A stretch of 64,000 nt of DNA, from the NCBI GenBank assembly GCA_963770485.1, contig CAVYPX010000012.1:1-64000 (forward strand). Reading direction: 5' to 3'. Shown piece after piece: positions 1 through 9,178 of this stretch (within the stretch, counting starts at the first letter, position 1; every line of letters starts with the position of its first letter). This DNA comes from CAVVEC01 sp963770485 (GTDB lineage: Bacteria > Acidobacteriota > Terriglobia > Terriglobales > Acidobacteriaceae). The translations under genes and the position numbers were made by a program. Under the pieces are notes generated by a model. It had not been told where the DNA came from. It worked only from the letters and a program-made list of their open reading frames with translations, and ran no database searches.

Positions 1-10
1 TTAGTGGACT

Positions 11-62
11 TTGCAAGCAAATAGGTCCGTGATGCTATAGTTCGTCAGTTAGCTAATATTAG
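11..62 (+). promoter_or_regulatory. Possible promoter and palindromic operator of the truncated efflux adaptor
   Basis: TTGCAA at 11-16 and TATAGT at 36-41 could be -35 and -10 boxes, although the 19-base spacer is long. Two overlapping palindromes follow: TTAGCTAA at 49-56 and CTAATATTAG at 53-62, just before the ATG at 79. Short A/T-rich palindromes like these suit a MarR-type operator, and a MarR remnant lies just downstream; that link is inference. Confidence 0.3.
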
Positions 63-78
63 AAGTTACGGCAATCGA

Positions 79-528
79 ATGGACATCGCTCGGCCCCAGT
101 TCAAGACTCAGAAACGTCGTCGCCAGCTGTTTATCTTGGCAGCGGTAATCTTAGGCGTGGCCGCAGTCTCAGTTGGAGTTTCACGCCTAAAGCCGGCGGC
201 ACCTACGGTTGAGCGCGGAACCGTGTGGACCGACACAGTCAAGCGCGGTCCGATGCTGCGCCAGGTGCGGGGGTTGGGGACGCTGGTGCCCACCCAGGAG
301 GCGGTACGTCAGATACCGGCGGAGACCGAGGCCACCGTCGTTCGCATTCTTATGTTGCCGGGCTCGCAGATCAAAGCCGACACGATCCTGCTGCAGATGA
401 CAAACCCTCAGACGGAACAAGCCGCGGTTGACGCGCAGCTTCAATTGAAGGCTGCCGAAGCCGAATACCAGAGCCTTCGGGTGAAGCTGGAAAGCGCGTT
501 TCGTGCGCATTCGCGTCAGCGCCAGTGA
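79..528 (+). pseudogene. Truncated HlyD-like efflux adaptor (N-terminal fragment)
   Basis: The reading frame encodes a basic N-terminus, one membrane helix (about residues 17-35) and the start of a periplasmic adaptor (membrane fusion protein) domain: a biotinyl-lipoyl-like half motif followed by the beginning of the alpha hairpin (QAAVDAQLQLKAAEAEYQSL). Family members usually run to 350-450 residues. This one loses similarity near residue 140 (about base 495), exactly where the DNA starts to encode the MarR-GNAT remnant in another frame, and it stops at 526-528. It lacks the rest of the hairpin and the beta-barrel, and no ABC or RND permease follows. It is best read as a deletion or assembly junction product, not a working adaptor. 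Confidence 0.7.
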
Positions 529-1158
529 TCGGAGAGTCCGGCGAGTGTATCTGACGCCGTCGGGCCTCAAAGAACGCGCTGAGCTCGATCGACGATCGAA
601 CCGCATCGCGCTGGCCTCCTGGAGCCGCTCAGCGAAAAGCAACGAGCGACCCTCGTGGCCGCTATGGAACAGGTCGACCGATTGCTCAAAGTATCCATGG
701 TGCAGGTCGAGGTGGCGGATCCGACGACGCCAGAGGCCACGTGGTGCTTCGAACAATATTTCGCCGAACTCAACATACGCTTCGAGACCGGCTTCGATCC
801 AGCGCTCAGTATTTCTGCCGCGGCGAGTGAAATCATGTCGCCGCAAGGCGCTTTGTTGATCGCGCGGCTAGGTGATGCGCCGGTCGGTTGTGGCGCCCTC
901 AAGTTTCATGGAGACGCGCCGGCGGAGTTGAAAAGAATGTGGGTGGCGCCGGCTGCTCGGGGCCTTGGCGTCGGTCGACGACTTCTTTGCGAACTCGAAC
1001 ACCACGCGCGTGAAGCCGGAATTCGCGTGCTTCGGCTCGAGACGAATCGTACGTTGAACGAGGCGATTGCTCTGTATCGAGCGTCCGGATACGTCGAGGT
1101 GGACGCCTTCAACGGCGAGGCCTACGCACATCATTGGTTCGAAAAGTGCCTAGGGTGA
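503..1158 (+). pseudogene. Remnant of a MarR-GNAT fusion protein (transcription regulator plus acetyltransferase)
   Basis: From about 500 one frame reads SASDRRVRRVYLTPSGLKER, the wing and following helix of a MarR winged-helix domain, but the DNA-binding helices upstream are missing. Near 608-612 the frame must shift by one base to continue as AGLLEPLSEKQRATLVAAME and then a full GNAT domain ending at 1158. The acetyl-CoA loop is visible as RGLGVGRRLL, with a typical LETNRTLNEAIALYRASGY C-terminal part. In the family the MarR half senses or binds DNA and the GNAT half acetylates small molecules or proteins. The GNAT domain alone could be translated from GTG at 655, but the original fusion is broken at its 5' end and by the frameshift. 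Confidence 0.7.
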
Positions 1159-1653
1159 ACCAACCCAAGCAGAATGTAGCAGAATCGCAAGCCGTACCAC
1201 GTCGTGCGGCGCTGAGAGCCGGCCTCGCCGGGAACGAATCCCGCCTCATAAGTCACGCAGCATTGAGGAAGAGCTCGCGGCCACTTGGCGGTAATAACAC
1301 CCAACCCGGACTCTGGATGCGCTCGAAGAGGTCCAGAAGCCGGCTTCGAGGAAGTATCGGTCACAACGTGAGCCAAGTTTGGTTCCACGTATCAAATGCA
1401 CAAAATCCTAACAGATTTCTATTTGATTGGTCTCCTCTGTCGAGTGGGGAAGAGGAAGTCTCGCGATGTGCTGTTTCGGGCTGTCGGGATTGCTGCGGCT
1501 AGCAGAGTTTGGAGACTTTGTTGGCACGGAGTCGAGCCCGAGAGTCCATGTCGCTGTGCAATGACTCATAAGTGCACGGTCGAGACCGGAAATCGTCAAT
1601 TGGAGTGGTCGTAAAGTTGGAAAGTGCTTTAGAATCAATTCTGCTAGTCATGT
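1159..1653. other. Stretch without a recognisable gene
   Basis: About 490 bases between the GNAT remnant and the tRNA. Short open frames exist on both strands, but none shows a domain, a ribosome binding site or a plausible composition. No repeat of the kinds seen elsewhere in the window was found here. It is probably decayed sequence belonging to the same disrupted patch. Confidence 0.5.
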
Positions 1654-1730
1654 CGGGGCGTAGCGCAGCCTGGTAGCGCACCTGCCTTGGGCGCAGGGGG
1701 TCGTAGGTTCAAATCCTATCGCCCCGACCA
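1654..1730 (+). tRNA. tRNA-Pro (anticodon UGG)
   Basis: A 77-base cloverleaf can be folded by eye: acceptor CGGGGCG/CGCCCCG, D stem GCGC/GCGC, anticodon stem CCTGC/GCAGG with loop CTTGGGC (anticodon TGG at positions 34-36), T stem GTAGG/CCTAT with loop TTCAAAT, discriminator A and a genome-encoded CCA. It reads CCN proline codons. A T-rich stretch follows directly. Confidence 0.95.
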
Positions 1731-1891
1731 ATTACTTCTTTCTTTTCAATTCACCGCGCCCGACGTGGACTCACTCGATTGCGTAAGTTGAGTCCAATCC
1801 CATGTTTGTCGCCATCTTCCGGCCTCCTCGCAGATGACAGAATGGCTCGTCCTAATATCCGCCGAAACCCTGACACTATCCCCAACGCCCG

Positions 1892-1920
1892 TTGACAGCA
1901 TGGATTCACCCCCCTACACT
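1892..1920 (+). promoter_or_regulatory. Promoter of the ParD-like antitoxin, predicted leaderless
   Basis: A perfect -35 TTGACA (1892-1897), a 17-base spacer and TACACT (1915-1920) as -10. The antitoxin ATG begins at 1928, only 7 bases after the -10 box, so transcription should start at or within a base or two of the start codon. No Shine-Dalgarno sequence fits in the gap. Confidence 0.6.
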
Positions 1921-1927
1921 GACAGGC

Positions 1928-2170
1928 ATGGAAGTACATTTCACCCCGGAGATTCAGGCGAGGCTAGACCGACTGGCCGCCGAAAGCGGACGCCCAAAAG
2001 ACGAACTGGTGCAGGATGCAATGCCCGGTTATCTGGATGAGCTTGAGCGAACGCGGGGGATGCTTGACAGCCGCTATGACGATTTGAAAAGCGGCAAAGT
2101 AAAGCTTATGGACGGTGAAGAAGCCTTTCAGCGCCTAATGCAGAAAAACCGCAGCACAGCCAAACCCTAA
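1928..2170 (+). CDS. ParD-like type II antitoxin
   Basis: An 80-residue protein starting MEVHFTPEIQARLDRLAAE, a short beta strand plus helix pattern typical of ribbon-helix-helix antitoxins. An acidic/basic C-terminal tail (LDSRYDDLKSGKVKLMDGEEAF) would wrap the toxin. In such systems the antitoxin dimer binds its own promoter and neutralises a ParE/RelE-fold toxin. The toxin gene follows 3 bases after the stop, so the two form an operon. ATG at 1928 was preferred over upstream TTG at 1892 because that TTG is part of the -35 box and the conserved family start is MEVxFTP. The partner toxin is interrupted by a stop codon, so this antitoxin may be a survivor of a decaying module. Confidence 0.8.
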   Translation: MEVHFTPEIQARLDRLAAESGRPKDELVQDAMPGYLDELERTRGMLDSRYDDLKSGKVKLMDGEEAFQRLMQKNRSTAKP

Positions 2171-2173
2171 GGC

Positions 2174-2485
2174 ATGAGCGGTTACCGGCTTCACCCCGAA
2201 GCGTACACCGACCTTGACGCAATCCGCGAGTATATTGCCGAAGACAATCCCGCCGCAGCCGCCCGCGTAATCATCGAAATCTTTGACGCCATCCGGTCTT
2301 TGGTGCAATTCCCGCAGAAAGGCCACCAGCGCATCGACCTCACCTCACGCCCCTTGCGTTTTTGGCGCGTGCGGGACTACCTCATCGCCTATGCGTATTA
2401 GGAGCGGCCCCTGTGGGTGGTTGCTGTCCTGCACGGCAGCCGCAACCCCCGTGTCATGGCCGCGATTCTAAAGGGCAGGGGGTAA
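2174..2485 (+). pseudogene. ParE/RelE-like toxin interrupted by an in-frame TAG
   Basis: The frame starts MSGYRLHPEAYTDLDAIREY, the usual beta-alpha beginning of ParE/RelE-fold toxins (gyrase poisons or mRNA interferases). It proceeds through RPLRFWRVRDYLIAYAY to a TAG at 2399-2401. The same frame continues without a break as ERPLWVVAVLHGSRNPRVMA to TAA at 2483-2485, which is the canonical last strand and helix of the family (LHGxRNPRxMA). A single substitution therefore removes about the last 27 residues, normally essential for the fold and toxicity. A readthrough product or a sequencing error cannot be excluded. Confidence 0.75.
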
Positions 2486-2497
2486 ACACTGAAAGGC

Positions 2498-2713
2498 ATG
2501 GAAGTCCAGTTCACCCCCGAGCAGGAAGCCAAGTTTCGCGCTGGCGTGCGGAAAAGGCATCGCGCGCCCCGACCAACATCCCCTGCAGCATCAATAGATT
2601 CTGGAAGCGCCAACTGGAAAGACTGGAAGCGCCAATTATTGGACCCCAATCGGACCCAGCTTGTGGGTTTCAGCGCTCACAAGGTTCATCACGAGGGGAC
2701 GCAAATTTACTGA
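2498..2713 (+). pseudogene. Degenerate second copy of the antitoxin start
   Basis: The DNA around the ATG (CACTGAAAGGCATGGAAGTCCAGTTCACCCC pattern, 2485-2515) closely repeats that around the ParD-like ATG at 1928, and the protein starts MEVQFTPEQEAKF like a sister antitoxin. After about 12 residues the similarity ends and the frame encodes an unrelated, Trp/Arg-rich sequence without family features. It lies directly after the toxin remnant, which suggests tandem or recombined TA cassettes. I consider it non-functional. Confidence 0.45.
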
Positions 2714-2745
2714 GAAGCAGGCTATTTTGTATATTGTTTCGGCCT

Positions 2746-3750
2746 ATGCCGCACAGATCTCTTCTTGCTCCTCTTCTTCCGATTCTGTTTCTGTTCTGGG
2801 GCGCCAGCCGTGAGCCATCCTACCGGTACTTTCGAATCGGGAAAAGTGACGATGTTCAAACCAGGGCCGTTGCCGGTGTCGCCATGATGGGCGGCGGCAG
2901 CGACGTGGACGAAGCTTTTCGCTGGCTGTGCCAGAAGGCAAATGGTGGTGATTTCCTGATTCTGCGAGCCCGAGGCGATGACGATTACAACCCGTACGTA
3001 AACGGCTTGTGTAAATTGAATTCGGTGGCCACGCTGATTATTCCAGATCGCGAGGCGGCGCAAGAGCCGGCGGTAGCTGACATCATTCGTCACGCCGAAG
3101 CGGTTTTCATTGCCGGCGGCGATCAGGCACGCTACGTCAACTTTTGGAAAGGAACGGCAGTGCAGGATGCGATCAACGCGGACATTGCAGCGGGTACGCC
3201 CATTGGTGGCACGAGTGCAGGCTTAGCCGTGCAAGGGGAATTCGTGTATGGCGCGCTGGGCGACAAGCCGGATGACAACGATCTGGCTTCGACCGATGTT
3301 TTGCCGAATCCTTACTTTGAGCGCGTGACCCTGGTTCGCGATCTTCTGAAAATTCCCCAGCTGCAGAATACGCTCACCGACAGCCACTTCGCCAAGCGCG
3401 ACCGCATGGGCCGAAGTCTCGGTTTCCTGGCACGGATCATCGCGGACGGTTGGTCGAAAAATCCGCGCGAGATTGCAATCGATGAGAAGTCAGCCGTGCT
3501 TGTGGAGGCCGACGGAAAGGCCACGGTGGTGGGTTCGGGGAGAGGTGCTTACTTCATGCATCCCACGCAGGGGCCCGAAGTTTGCCAGAGAGGAGTGCCA
3601 CTCACCTTTCGGAAAGTCTCGGTTTACAAAGTTCCGGGCGGAGCAGACTTTGATCTAGCTTCGTGGACTGGTGTTGGCGGCGTGAGTTACTCGCTTTCCG
3701 TGGAGCAAGGAGTCATTCATTCTACCCAGTCGAACCAGGCGATCTACTGA
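2746..3750 (+). CDS. Cyanophycinase-like serine peptidase (S51 family)
   Basis: A 334-residue protein with an N-terminal signal sequence (MPHRSLLAPLLPILFLFWGA). The peptidase S51/cyanophycinase fold is indicated by GGGSDVDEAF near the N-terminus, FIAGGDQARYVNF and the nucleophile elbow GGTSAG with Ser157. Cyanophycinases release dipeptides from the Asp-Arg polymer cyanophycin; secreted homologues in organisms that do not make cyanophycin may scavenge it or cleave other Asp/isoaspartyl peptides. The start at 2746 was preferred to an in-frame upstream extension because it directly begins the signal peptide and avoids the toxin remnant. No cyanophycin synthetase lies nearby. Substrate specificity is not visible from sequence. 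Confidence 0.8.
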   Translation: MPHRSLLAPLLPILFLFWGASREPSYRYFRIGKSDDVQTRAVAGVAMMGGGSDVDEAFRWLCQKANGGDFLILRARGDDDYNPYVNGLCKLNSVATLIIPDREAAQEPAVADIIRHAEAVFIAGGDQARYVNFWKGTAVQDAINADIAAGTPIGGTSAGLAVQGEFVYGALGDKPDDNDLASTDVLPNPYFERVTLVRDLLKIPQLQNTLTDSHFAKRDRMGRSLGFLARIIADGWSKNPREIAIDEKSAVLVEADGKATVVGSGRGAYFMHPTQGPEVCQRGVPLTFRKVSVYKVPGGADFDLASWTGVGGVSYSLSVEQGVIHSTQSNQAIY

Positions 3751-4007
3751 TCTGCCAGCTGGGAGGCTGCGGGGCCACATTTCTCATTTGACTTCGGTAC
3801 TTTTCTTTGCAACACTGCCGCCGTCCACAAAATTCTCCTGGGACGTGACTAGCTTGCGAGTCCTTCTCCCACCCGTGACAGGCGACAATCTTGAGCAGAT
3901 CGCCTGCCTGGTCGATTTCGGAAAGCTTGAAGCTGGATTGTGATCGTTCTTGCCCGCGGCAGTTCATTCCTGCGAACCCAGTAGCGACCTAAAGTTGAGG
4001 ATCCCTT

Positions 4008-7000
4008 ATGAAATCCCGCACCGGTTTCAGGCTGTTGTTTGCTGTTCTGGCCAATATGGCTTTTCTGTCCGCACAAAACTATCAGGGCAGGATTTTCGGC
4101 ACGGTTACAGACTCGTCGGGCGCGGTGGTGGCCGGGGCGAAGGTCACGATCACCAATACCGCGACGGGCCTCAGCCGAAACCTCGCAACCAACGGCATTG
4201 GAGAGTACCTTGCGCCAGACCTCGATCCCGGCCCCTACCGCGTCGCGGTGGAGGCGGCCGGATTTAAGCGAACAGAAAGCACTCCGGTGGTGCTGGAAGT
4301 GGCCAGAGAGGTGCGCGTGAACCTGCGCCTGGAGCCGGGAGCTGTCAATGAGACGGTGGAGATTACGGCTGAGGAAACCCTGGTCGACACCAGCGACAGC
4401 ACGCTCAACGGAGTGTTGGAGAACAAAGCGATTAACGAACTGCCGCTGCAGGGCCGCGACTTTCAAAACTTGCTGCCGCTCCATCCGGGCGTGCAGCGGA
4501 CGCCGGGTGGTGGTTTTCACTCCGTGACCTCGAACGGCAACCGCCCTGACGACAACAACTTTTTCATCGATGGCGCCGATGACAACGACGTGTATTACGG
4601 TGAAACGGTCATGAATGGCGCCGGTATCGCCGGCACGCCGGCCAGCCTCTTGCCGCTTGATTCCATCCAGGAATTCAACACGCAGGAAAGCCCGACAGCC
4701 GATTTCGGAGTCAAGCCGGGGGTGGTCGTGAACATGGGTCTAAAGTCGGGCACCAACGCTATACACGGTACCGCGTACTACTTCACTCGTAACAGCGCCG
4801 TGGATGCGCGCAACTTCTTCAACCCAACGCCGGAACCGGTTTCCGCCCTGATCCTGCATGAATTTGGAGCTTCCGTCGGAGGTCCAATCAAGAAAGACAA
4901 GTGGTTCTACTTTTTTAACTATGAAGGCATCCGCGACAAGGTCGGCAATCCCGGGGTCTACGACAGCCCGGTTACGGTCTCATTGGTGCCTGAAACTGCT
5001 CAACTCGCCGCACTGGGTGCGGTGCCAGCCGACTACAGCATCATGGATGCGATGGCCGGTTGTCAGGCCGCAGGTAACTGCAATCCCATCAGCCTGCAAA
5101 TTTCCAAGCTATTCCTTCCCAACCCGGGCTTTAGCCTCAAAGCATCCGATCCCGCCGCGATTAACTTCGACTTCAACAACACCAATCGCGGAGATAACCT
5201 GGTGGCCAAGACCGACTACCATTTCAACGACCACCATTCGCTGAGCGCACGCTTCATTTACAGCAACACCGACCTGGTAGAGGATGACACAACCATTATC
5301 CGCCCCGAGTGGTTGTCCACGGCTCAGCCGCGGACACAAGTATTTGGCGTGAATTGGACGTGGACCGCAAATTCCCGCTGGATCAATGACGCCCGGTTCA
5401 GCTACAACCGCTTCTATGAAGCCATCCAACCGGCTGACCATAACGTCAACCCGACCGCCTACGGCATTAGTACGGGTGTGACCGATCCACGCCTATTCGG
5501 CTTTCCCCGCATCAATCCCAGCGAGGCGATTTCCGATTCTATGGGCGGCAACGGGGGTTGGCCTCTTGATACGATTCCCACGCAAACAGACAATTTTTCC
5601 GACACCGTGTCTTACTCGGCGGGCAGGAGCAACATCCGTTTTGGCGGTGAATTCCGCCACGGCGCCGTGAATTACTTTCGCGCTACCGACGGGCGCGGCG
5701 TGGTGCGCTTCGATACGCTGGAGGACTTTGTCATCGGAAACCCGTATGAATGGTTGAAACTTTATGGAGATCCGGGACGCGACGTCAACCTGAAATCGTT
5801 TGGCCTGTTTGTGCAAGACGACGTCCGCGCCACGCCGCGCCTGACGCTGAATCTGGGTCTGCGCTACGACGTCACTTTTCCGATTCAGGACTCGCGCAAC
5901 CTGTTGGCCAACTTCGTTCCCGGTCAAGGGCTGGTTCAAGTCGGACGGGGAATCAGTTCTCCCTATCCCACCCGTTATAACAATGTGTCTCCCCGGCTGG
6001 GATTCGCCTGGGATATCTTCGGCACGGGAAAAACCGTACTGCGCGCGGGCTCGGGTCTCATTTTCGAGCAGCCATCCATTCGCACGTTTATGTTCAACGG
6101 CGGCGGTCTTAACCTGAATCCGACCGGTGTGCCAGACGTCGACCTGAGCGGCAACATGATTCCGGCCAACGGCACCATCGACTCGTTTCTTATTGACTCG
6201 ACCCAGATTGGCGGCCCAACCGGACTGAACTGGACTTCCACGACCGTGCCCATTTTCCCGGCCTCGGCCGGCCAAGCCTGCACCCCCACCAGCCAGTGCA
6301 ATGTTTTTGCTGTGAACCAGCACCTGAAAACACCCTATGTGCTGAGCTGGAACATGAACCTCCAGCAATTGCTGACCCCCACGACTGTCCTCCAGATCGC
6401 CTACGTAGCGAACCACGGTGTGGATCTGTTCAGCGTTACGGATACAAACCAGGACAACCCGACCTACGATCAGGGTGTGCTGTCCTCCATCGCCAGTGGT
6501 ACTTACCCGCCGGTCGCCGATCATATGACTGGGCGGCCGCTGTATACGAGCTGCCCGCAGTCGCTGAATTTTGGCGGACCTTGTTTCCCCTATCTCGGGT
6601 ATTTCAATTTTCTGAGCAATCAGGCGAATTCGATCTATAACTCCCTGCAAGTCACGCTGACCAAGAGATACTCGCACGGGCTCTACCTGCTCGCCGGGTA
6701 CACTTATGCGCACGCAATCGATACGGCAACGAGTAATCTTGCCGGAGTGCCGCAGAATAGCCTGGATTACGCCGCGGAGCGGGGCAATGGTGATTACGAC
6801 ATTCGCAATCGCTTCACTTTGTCGGCAACCTACAGTTTTCCGTCGAAAAAGTCCGCATGGCAGATGCTCGAAGGCTGGTCAGTAACCAGCATTGCAACTC
6901 TGGAGGGTGGCGAACCCTACACCCTCTATGATGGGGAGGACGACATAAGTCTGACCGGCGAATTCAACGATCGCTGGAATATCGTGGGCAGCCCCGGCAA

Positions 7001-7451
7001 CATTCATTGGTCGGCGTCCACGCCTATCCCGTACTTCTCAGGCACTTCCAACCCTGCTTGCGTGGCTCAGGCTACGACGCCGGCCCTGATGGCGTCCTTG
7101 GGCTACAACGGCTGCTATGAGCAGAATGGGACATTGATTACTCCGCCTGCTTTTGGCACTTTTGGAGACATGGGGCGGAATATTTTCCGCGGCCCATCGT
7201 TCAGGAACTGGGACTTTGGTGTATCCAAGATTTGGCGCCTGAGTGAACGGGTCAGAACTCAGTTCCGTGGCGAGTTTTTCAATCTACTAAACCACCCTAA
7301 CTTCGACGTTTTTTCCATGAACACTGATCTCTATTCCCCAAGCCACGTTGGAACCGTGATCTACACGCCGGACTTGGGGTACGCCTCGAATCCCGTGCTG
7401 GGAACGGGTGGATCGCGCCATATTCAATTGGGGGCGAAGATTATCTGGTAG
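4008..7451 (+). CDS. Oar-like TonB-dependent outer membrane receptor
   Basis: A 1147-residue protein with a signal peptide ending near FLSA. A carboxypeptidase-regulatory-like domain follows (about residues 25-115: GTVTDSSGAVVAGAKVTITN ... LDPGPYRVAVEAAGFK), then a plug-like region (FFIDGADDNDVYYGE; QEFNTQESPTADFG) and a long beta-barrel ending in a short hydrophobic strand, LGAKIIW. This architecture is common in Acidobacteria and is generally thought to import large ligands or glycans, or act in surface adhesion; the ligand here is unknown. GAGGA sits 8 bases before the ATG. No TonB, SusD or regulator adjoins it. Confidence 0.88.
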   Translation: MKSRTGFRLLFAVLANMAFLSAQNYQGRIFGTVTDSSGAVVAGAKVTITNTATGLSRNLATNGIGEYLAPDLDPGPYRVAVEAAGFKRTESTPVVLEVAREVRVNLRLEPGAVNETVEITAEETLVDTSDSTLNGVLENKAINELPLQGRDFQNLLPLHPGVQRTPGGGFHSVTSNGNRPDDNNFFIDGADDNDVYYGETVMNGAGIAGTPASLLPLDSIQEFNTQESPTADFGVKPGVVVNMGLKSGTNAIHGTAYYFTRNSAVDARNFFNPTPEPVSALILHEFGASVGGPIKKDKWFYFFNYEGIRDKVGNPGVYDSPVTVSLVPETAQLAALGAVPADYSIMDAMAGCQAAGNCNPISLQISKLFLPNPGFSLKASDPAAINFDFNNTNRGDNLVAKTDYHFNDHHSLSARFIYSNTDLVEDDTTIIRPEWLSTAQPRTQVFGVNWTWTANSRWINDARFSYNRFYEAIQPADHNVNPTAYGISTGVTDPRLFGFPRINPSEAISDSMGGNGGWPLDTIPTQTDNFSDTVSYSAGRSNIRFGGEFRHGAVNYFRATDGRGVVRFDTLEDFVIGNPYEWLKLYGDPGRDVNLKSFGLFVQDDVRATPRLTLNLGLRYDVTFPIQDSRNLLANFVPGQGLVQVGRGISSPYPTRYNNVSPRLGFAWDIFGTGKTVLRAGSGLIFEQPSIRTFMFNGGGLNLNPTGVPDVDLSGNMIPANGTIDSFLIDSTQIGGPTGLNWTSTTVPIFPASAGQACTPTSQCNVFAVNQHLKTPYVLSWNMNLQQLLTPTTVLQIAYVANHGVDLFSVTDTNQDNPTYDQGVLSSIASGTYPPVADHMTGRPLYTSCPQSLNFGGPCFPYLGYFNFLSNQANSIYNSLQVTLTKRYSHGLYLLAGYTYAHAIDTATSNLAGVPQNSLDYAAERGNGDYDIRNRFTLSATYSFPSKKSAWQMLEGWSVTSIATLEGGEPYTLYDGEDDISLTGEFNDRWNIVGSPGNIHWSASTPIPYFSGTSNPACVAQATTPALMASLGYNGCYEQNGTLITPPAFGTFGDMGRNIFRGPSFRNWDFGVSKIWRLSERVRTQFRGEFFNLLNHPNFDVFSMNTDLYSPSHVGTVIYTPDLGYASNPVLGTGGSRHIQLGAKIIW

Positions 7452-7711
7452 CAGGGCGAATCGCACCCCAAAGGCCCTCGGTTTTGGCGCTCACTGCTTA
7501 CGCTGGTCGTGAGCCGACGACACCGACTGCGGGTTGGGGATCGGCGCGTCTGTTCAGATCGTACGGGACGCACTGCGGATTCCGCCTTACCAGATCACCA
7601 AAGGCCTAGGTCGCGGGGGCTAGACCTTAAGCAACTGTTCGGCCGGGCGCGGCCCGGCTAGACTGTGCCAATCCGGCCTCGACCGCGGGAGTACAGGAGG
7701 ATCCACCTTCG

Positions 7712-8347
7712 ATGCACCTGCAATGGCTCAGCCACAGCATCCCGTTTAACCTGATTTTGGCGTACATCCCGCTGATCGCGACGGTGACGACCACCATCCT
7801 CAGCCTGGTCCTGGCTCGCGCCACGCTGCGTTATGCCGAGGCCAGCGACAAAAGCCTGGCGCTGGCGCGCGAGGAGTTCGAGCGGCAATGGGCGCCGGAG
7901 TTGCACATCAAGCTGGAGAAAGTCTCCTCCCGCGAGGCAAGACTTGTGGTCACGAACCTCGCCAAGATTTCTGTGCTATTGCAGATGGTGCAATTGCGCA
8001 GGCTATCCATGGCGGTGCCGTCGTTGCGCTATTTCCTGAACGAACCGCTGGTCGGCGGTACCACCTGGACCGACGAATTGGGGAAACGGCTGTTTGCCTG
8101 CACCGGCGACGACTACGAAGGTCAGATCGCGGTGTCCATCACGTTTTATGTCTCTGGCCGCCTCTTCCGAACCGACTGGTTCCGCTTCCAGATCCAGGCC
8201 AGCCACGGCGAAATCCTTCGGCTAGACCCGGTGAACATCGCCGCACGCCGGGTGCGCGTGCTCGACGGCGCAGCTAAGACCCGGCGCGAGCTGGTGCGGG
8301 ATGTAGTGGGAGTCGCTGCCGATAGCGACGGAAACTCAGCCCGCTAA
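7712..8347 (+). CDS. Hypothetical protein with one N-terminal membrane helix
   Basis: 211 residues. A hydrophobic segment at about 13-35 (LILAYIPLIATVTTTILSLV) is followed by a short helical linker rich in Ala/Glu (LRYAEASDKSLALAREEFER), then a soluble domain of alternating beta strands (ELHIKLEKVS, ARLVVTNLAK). The layout resembles small membrane-tethered proteins of unknown function. AGGAGG lies about 11 bases upstream of the ATG. Neighbours are unrelated, and no function can be assigned. Confidence 0.65.
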   Translation: MHLQWLSHSIPFNLILAYIPLIATVTTTILSLVLARATLRYAEASDKSLALAREEFERQWAPELHIKLEKVSSREARLVVTNLAKISVLLQMVQLRRLSMAVPSLRYFLNEPLVGGTTWTDELGKRLFACTGDDYEGQIAVSITFYVSGRLFRTDWFRFQIQASHGEILRLDPVNIAARRVRVLDGAAKTRRELVRDVVGVAADSDGNSAR

Positions 8348-8498
8348 GCCGTCAATCCGCTTCCGAGGACAATGAACGAAGCCTAAGGGCTCTCTCTTCG
8401 GTTTAGAGATCGATCACGAACGCCGAGCAAGATGGAGGATTTCGCGAAAACCCGCTTTGTCGCGGACCAGAAATGAGGCTTGCGGCGACGGGTGAGAG

Positions 8499-8945
8499 CT
8501 ACTTCCTGCCCGGATGGGCTTCTCCCTTGTTTGAAAAAATGGAATAGGGCCATTCATCCTTCTTTTTGGGCAAGGGAGCGGCTGCAGGGAGGGGGGTGGA
8601 TTCCGGTCCCCAATCCGCGGGAGCGGGCTGGATGCACCAAACATTTCCCTTCTGTTCCAACGCCAGTCCCACTAGCCAGTACGTGCCCTCCGTGCCTAAG
8701 GGAACGCAATTGGCAACGCGGGCCGAGGCGCTCCGCCCGCCCGGAAGTTCGGTCAGCGAAACGGGCAGGCCGGGTTCGAGAGCCCGGGTTGTGCGCACGC
8801 CGCATCCCTCAGTGTTCACGACCAGAGTGTGGCAGTGTTCGCTGAACGGAACCTCCGGATCTAAGCTAATCAAGCGAAACGGGATCTGCGCCCGGATGCG
8901 GGTGCTCCGCCGGGCCGCCTCGTACGATTTTGCTGTCGAACTCAT
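8499..8945 (-). CDS. PilZ-like domain protein
   Basis: 148 residues. The N-terminal part matches the general pattern of short PilZ proteins found in Acidobacteria: basic RRSTRIRAQIPFRL, then a beta-barrel (TLVVNTEGCGVRTTRALEPG, VSLTEL, ARVANCV, YWLVGLALE). PilZ domains bind cyclic di-GMP through an RxxxR and a D/NxSxxG motif. Here the second motif is the variant NTEGCG, so nucleotide binding is doubtful. The C-terminus is a Pro/Lys-rich tail. It stands alone. Confidence 0.6.
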   Translation of the reverse strand: MSSTAKSYEAARRSTRIRAQIPFRLISLDPEVPFSEHCHTLVVNTEGCGVRTTRALEPGLPVSLTELPGGRSASARVANCVPLGTEGTYWLVGLALEQKGNVWCIQPAPADWGPESTPLPAAAPLPKKKDEWPYSIFSNKGEAHPGRK

Positions 8946-9178
8946 GCGCGGACTCTCTATGAATTCTACGGCTGGCGTGGGAGCTGGGCTCGCTTTCTGC
9001 CTCTCGAAATGAAAACCAAAGTAACCACTTCGATCCTAGGATGTTGGGACAGGTGCCAAACTATGCACCTTGACGATAGCCTCAAAAGAAATGCTGAAAG
9101 CCTCTGTATGATAGGGGCGGTTGGAGGGTTCGCCCCCTACTGGTTTTGTTCCGTCGCAAGAGAAATTACTTTCTCTAC

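Noticed and set aside
187..846. Long minus-strand frame opposite the adaptor and MarR-GNAT remnants
   Set aside because: Arg/Leu-rich shadow translation with no domain; the plus-strand frames show recognisable families.
5493..6713. 406-residue minus-strand frame inside the TonB receptor
   Set aside because: Antisense of the receptor; no start signal or family pattern.
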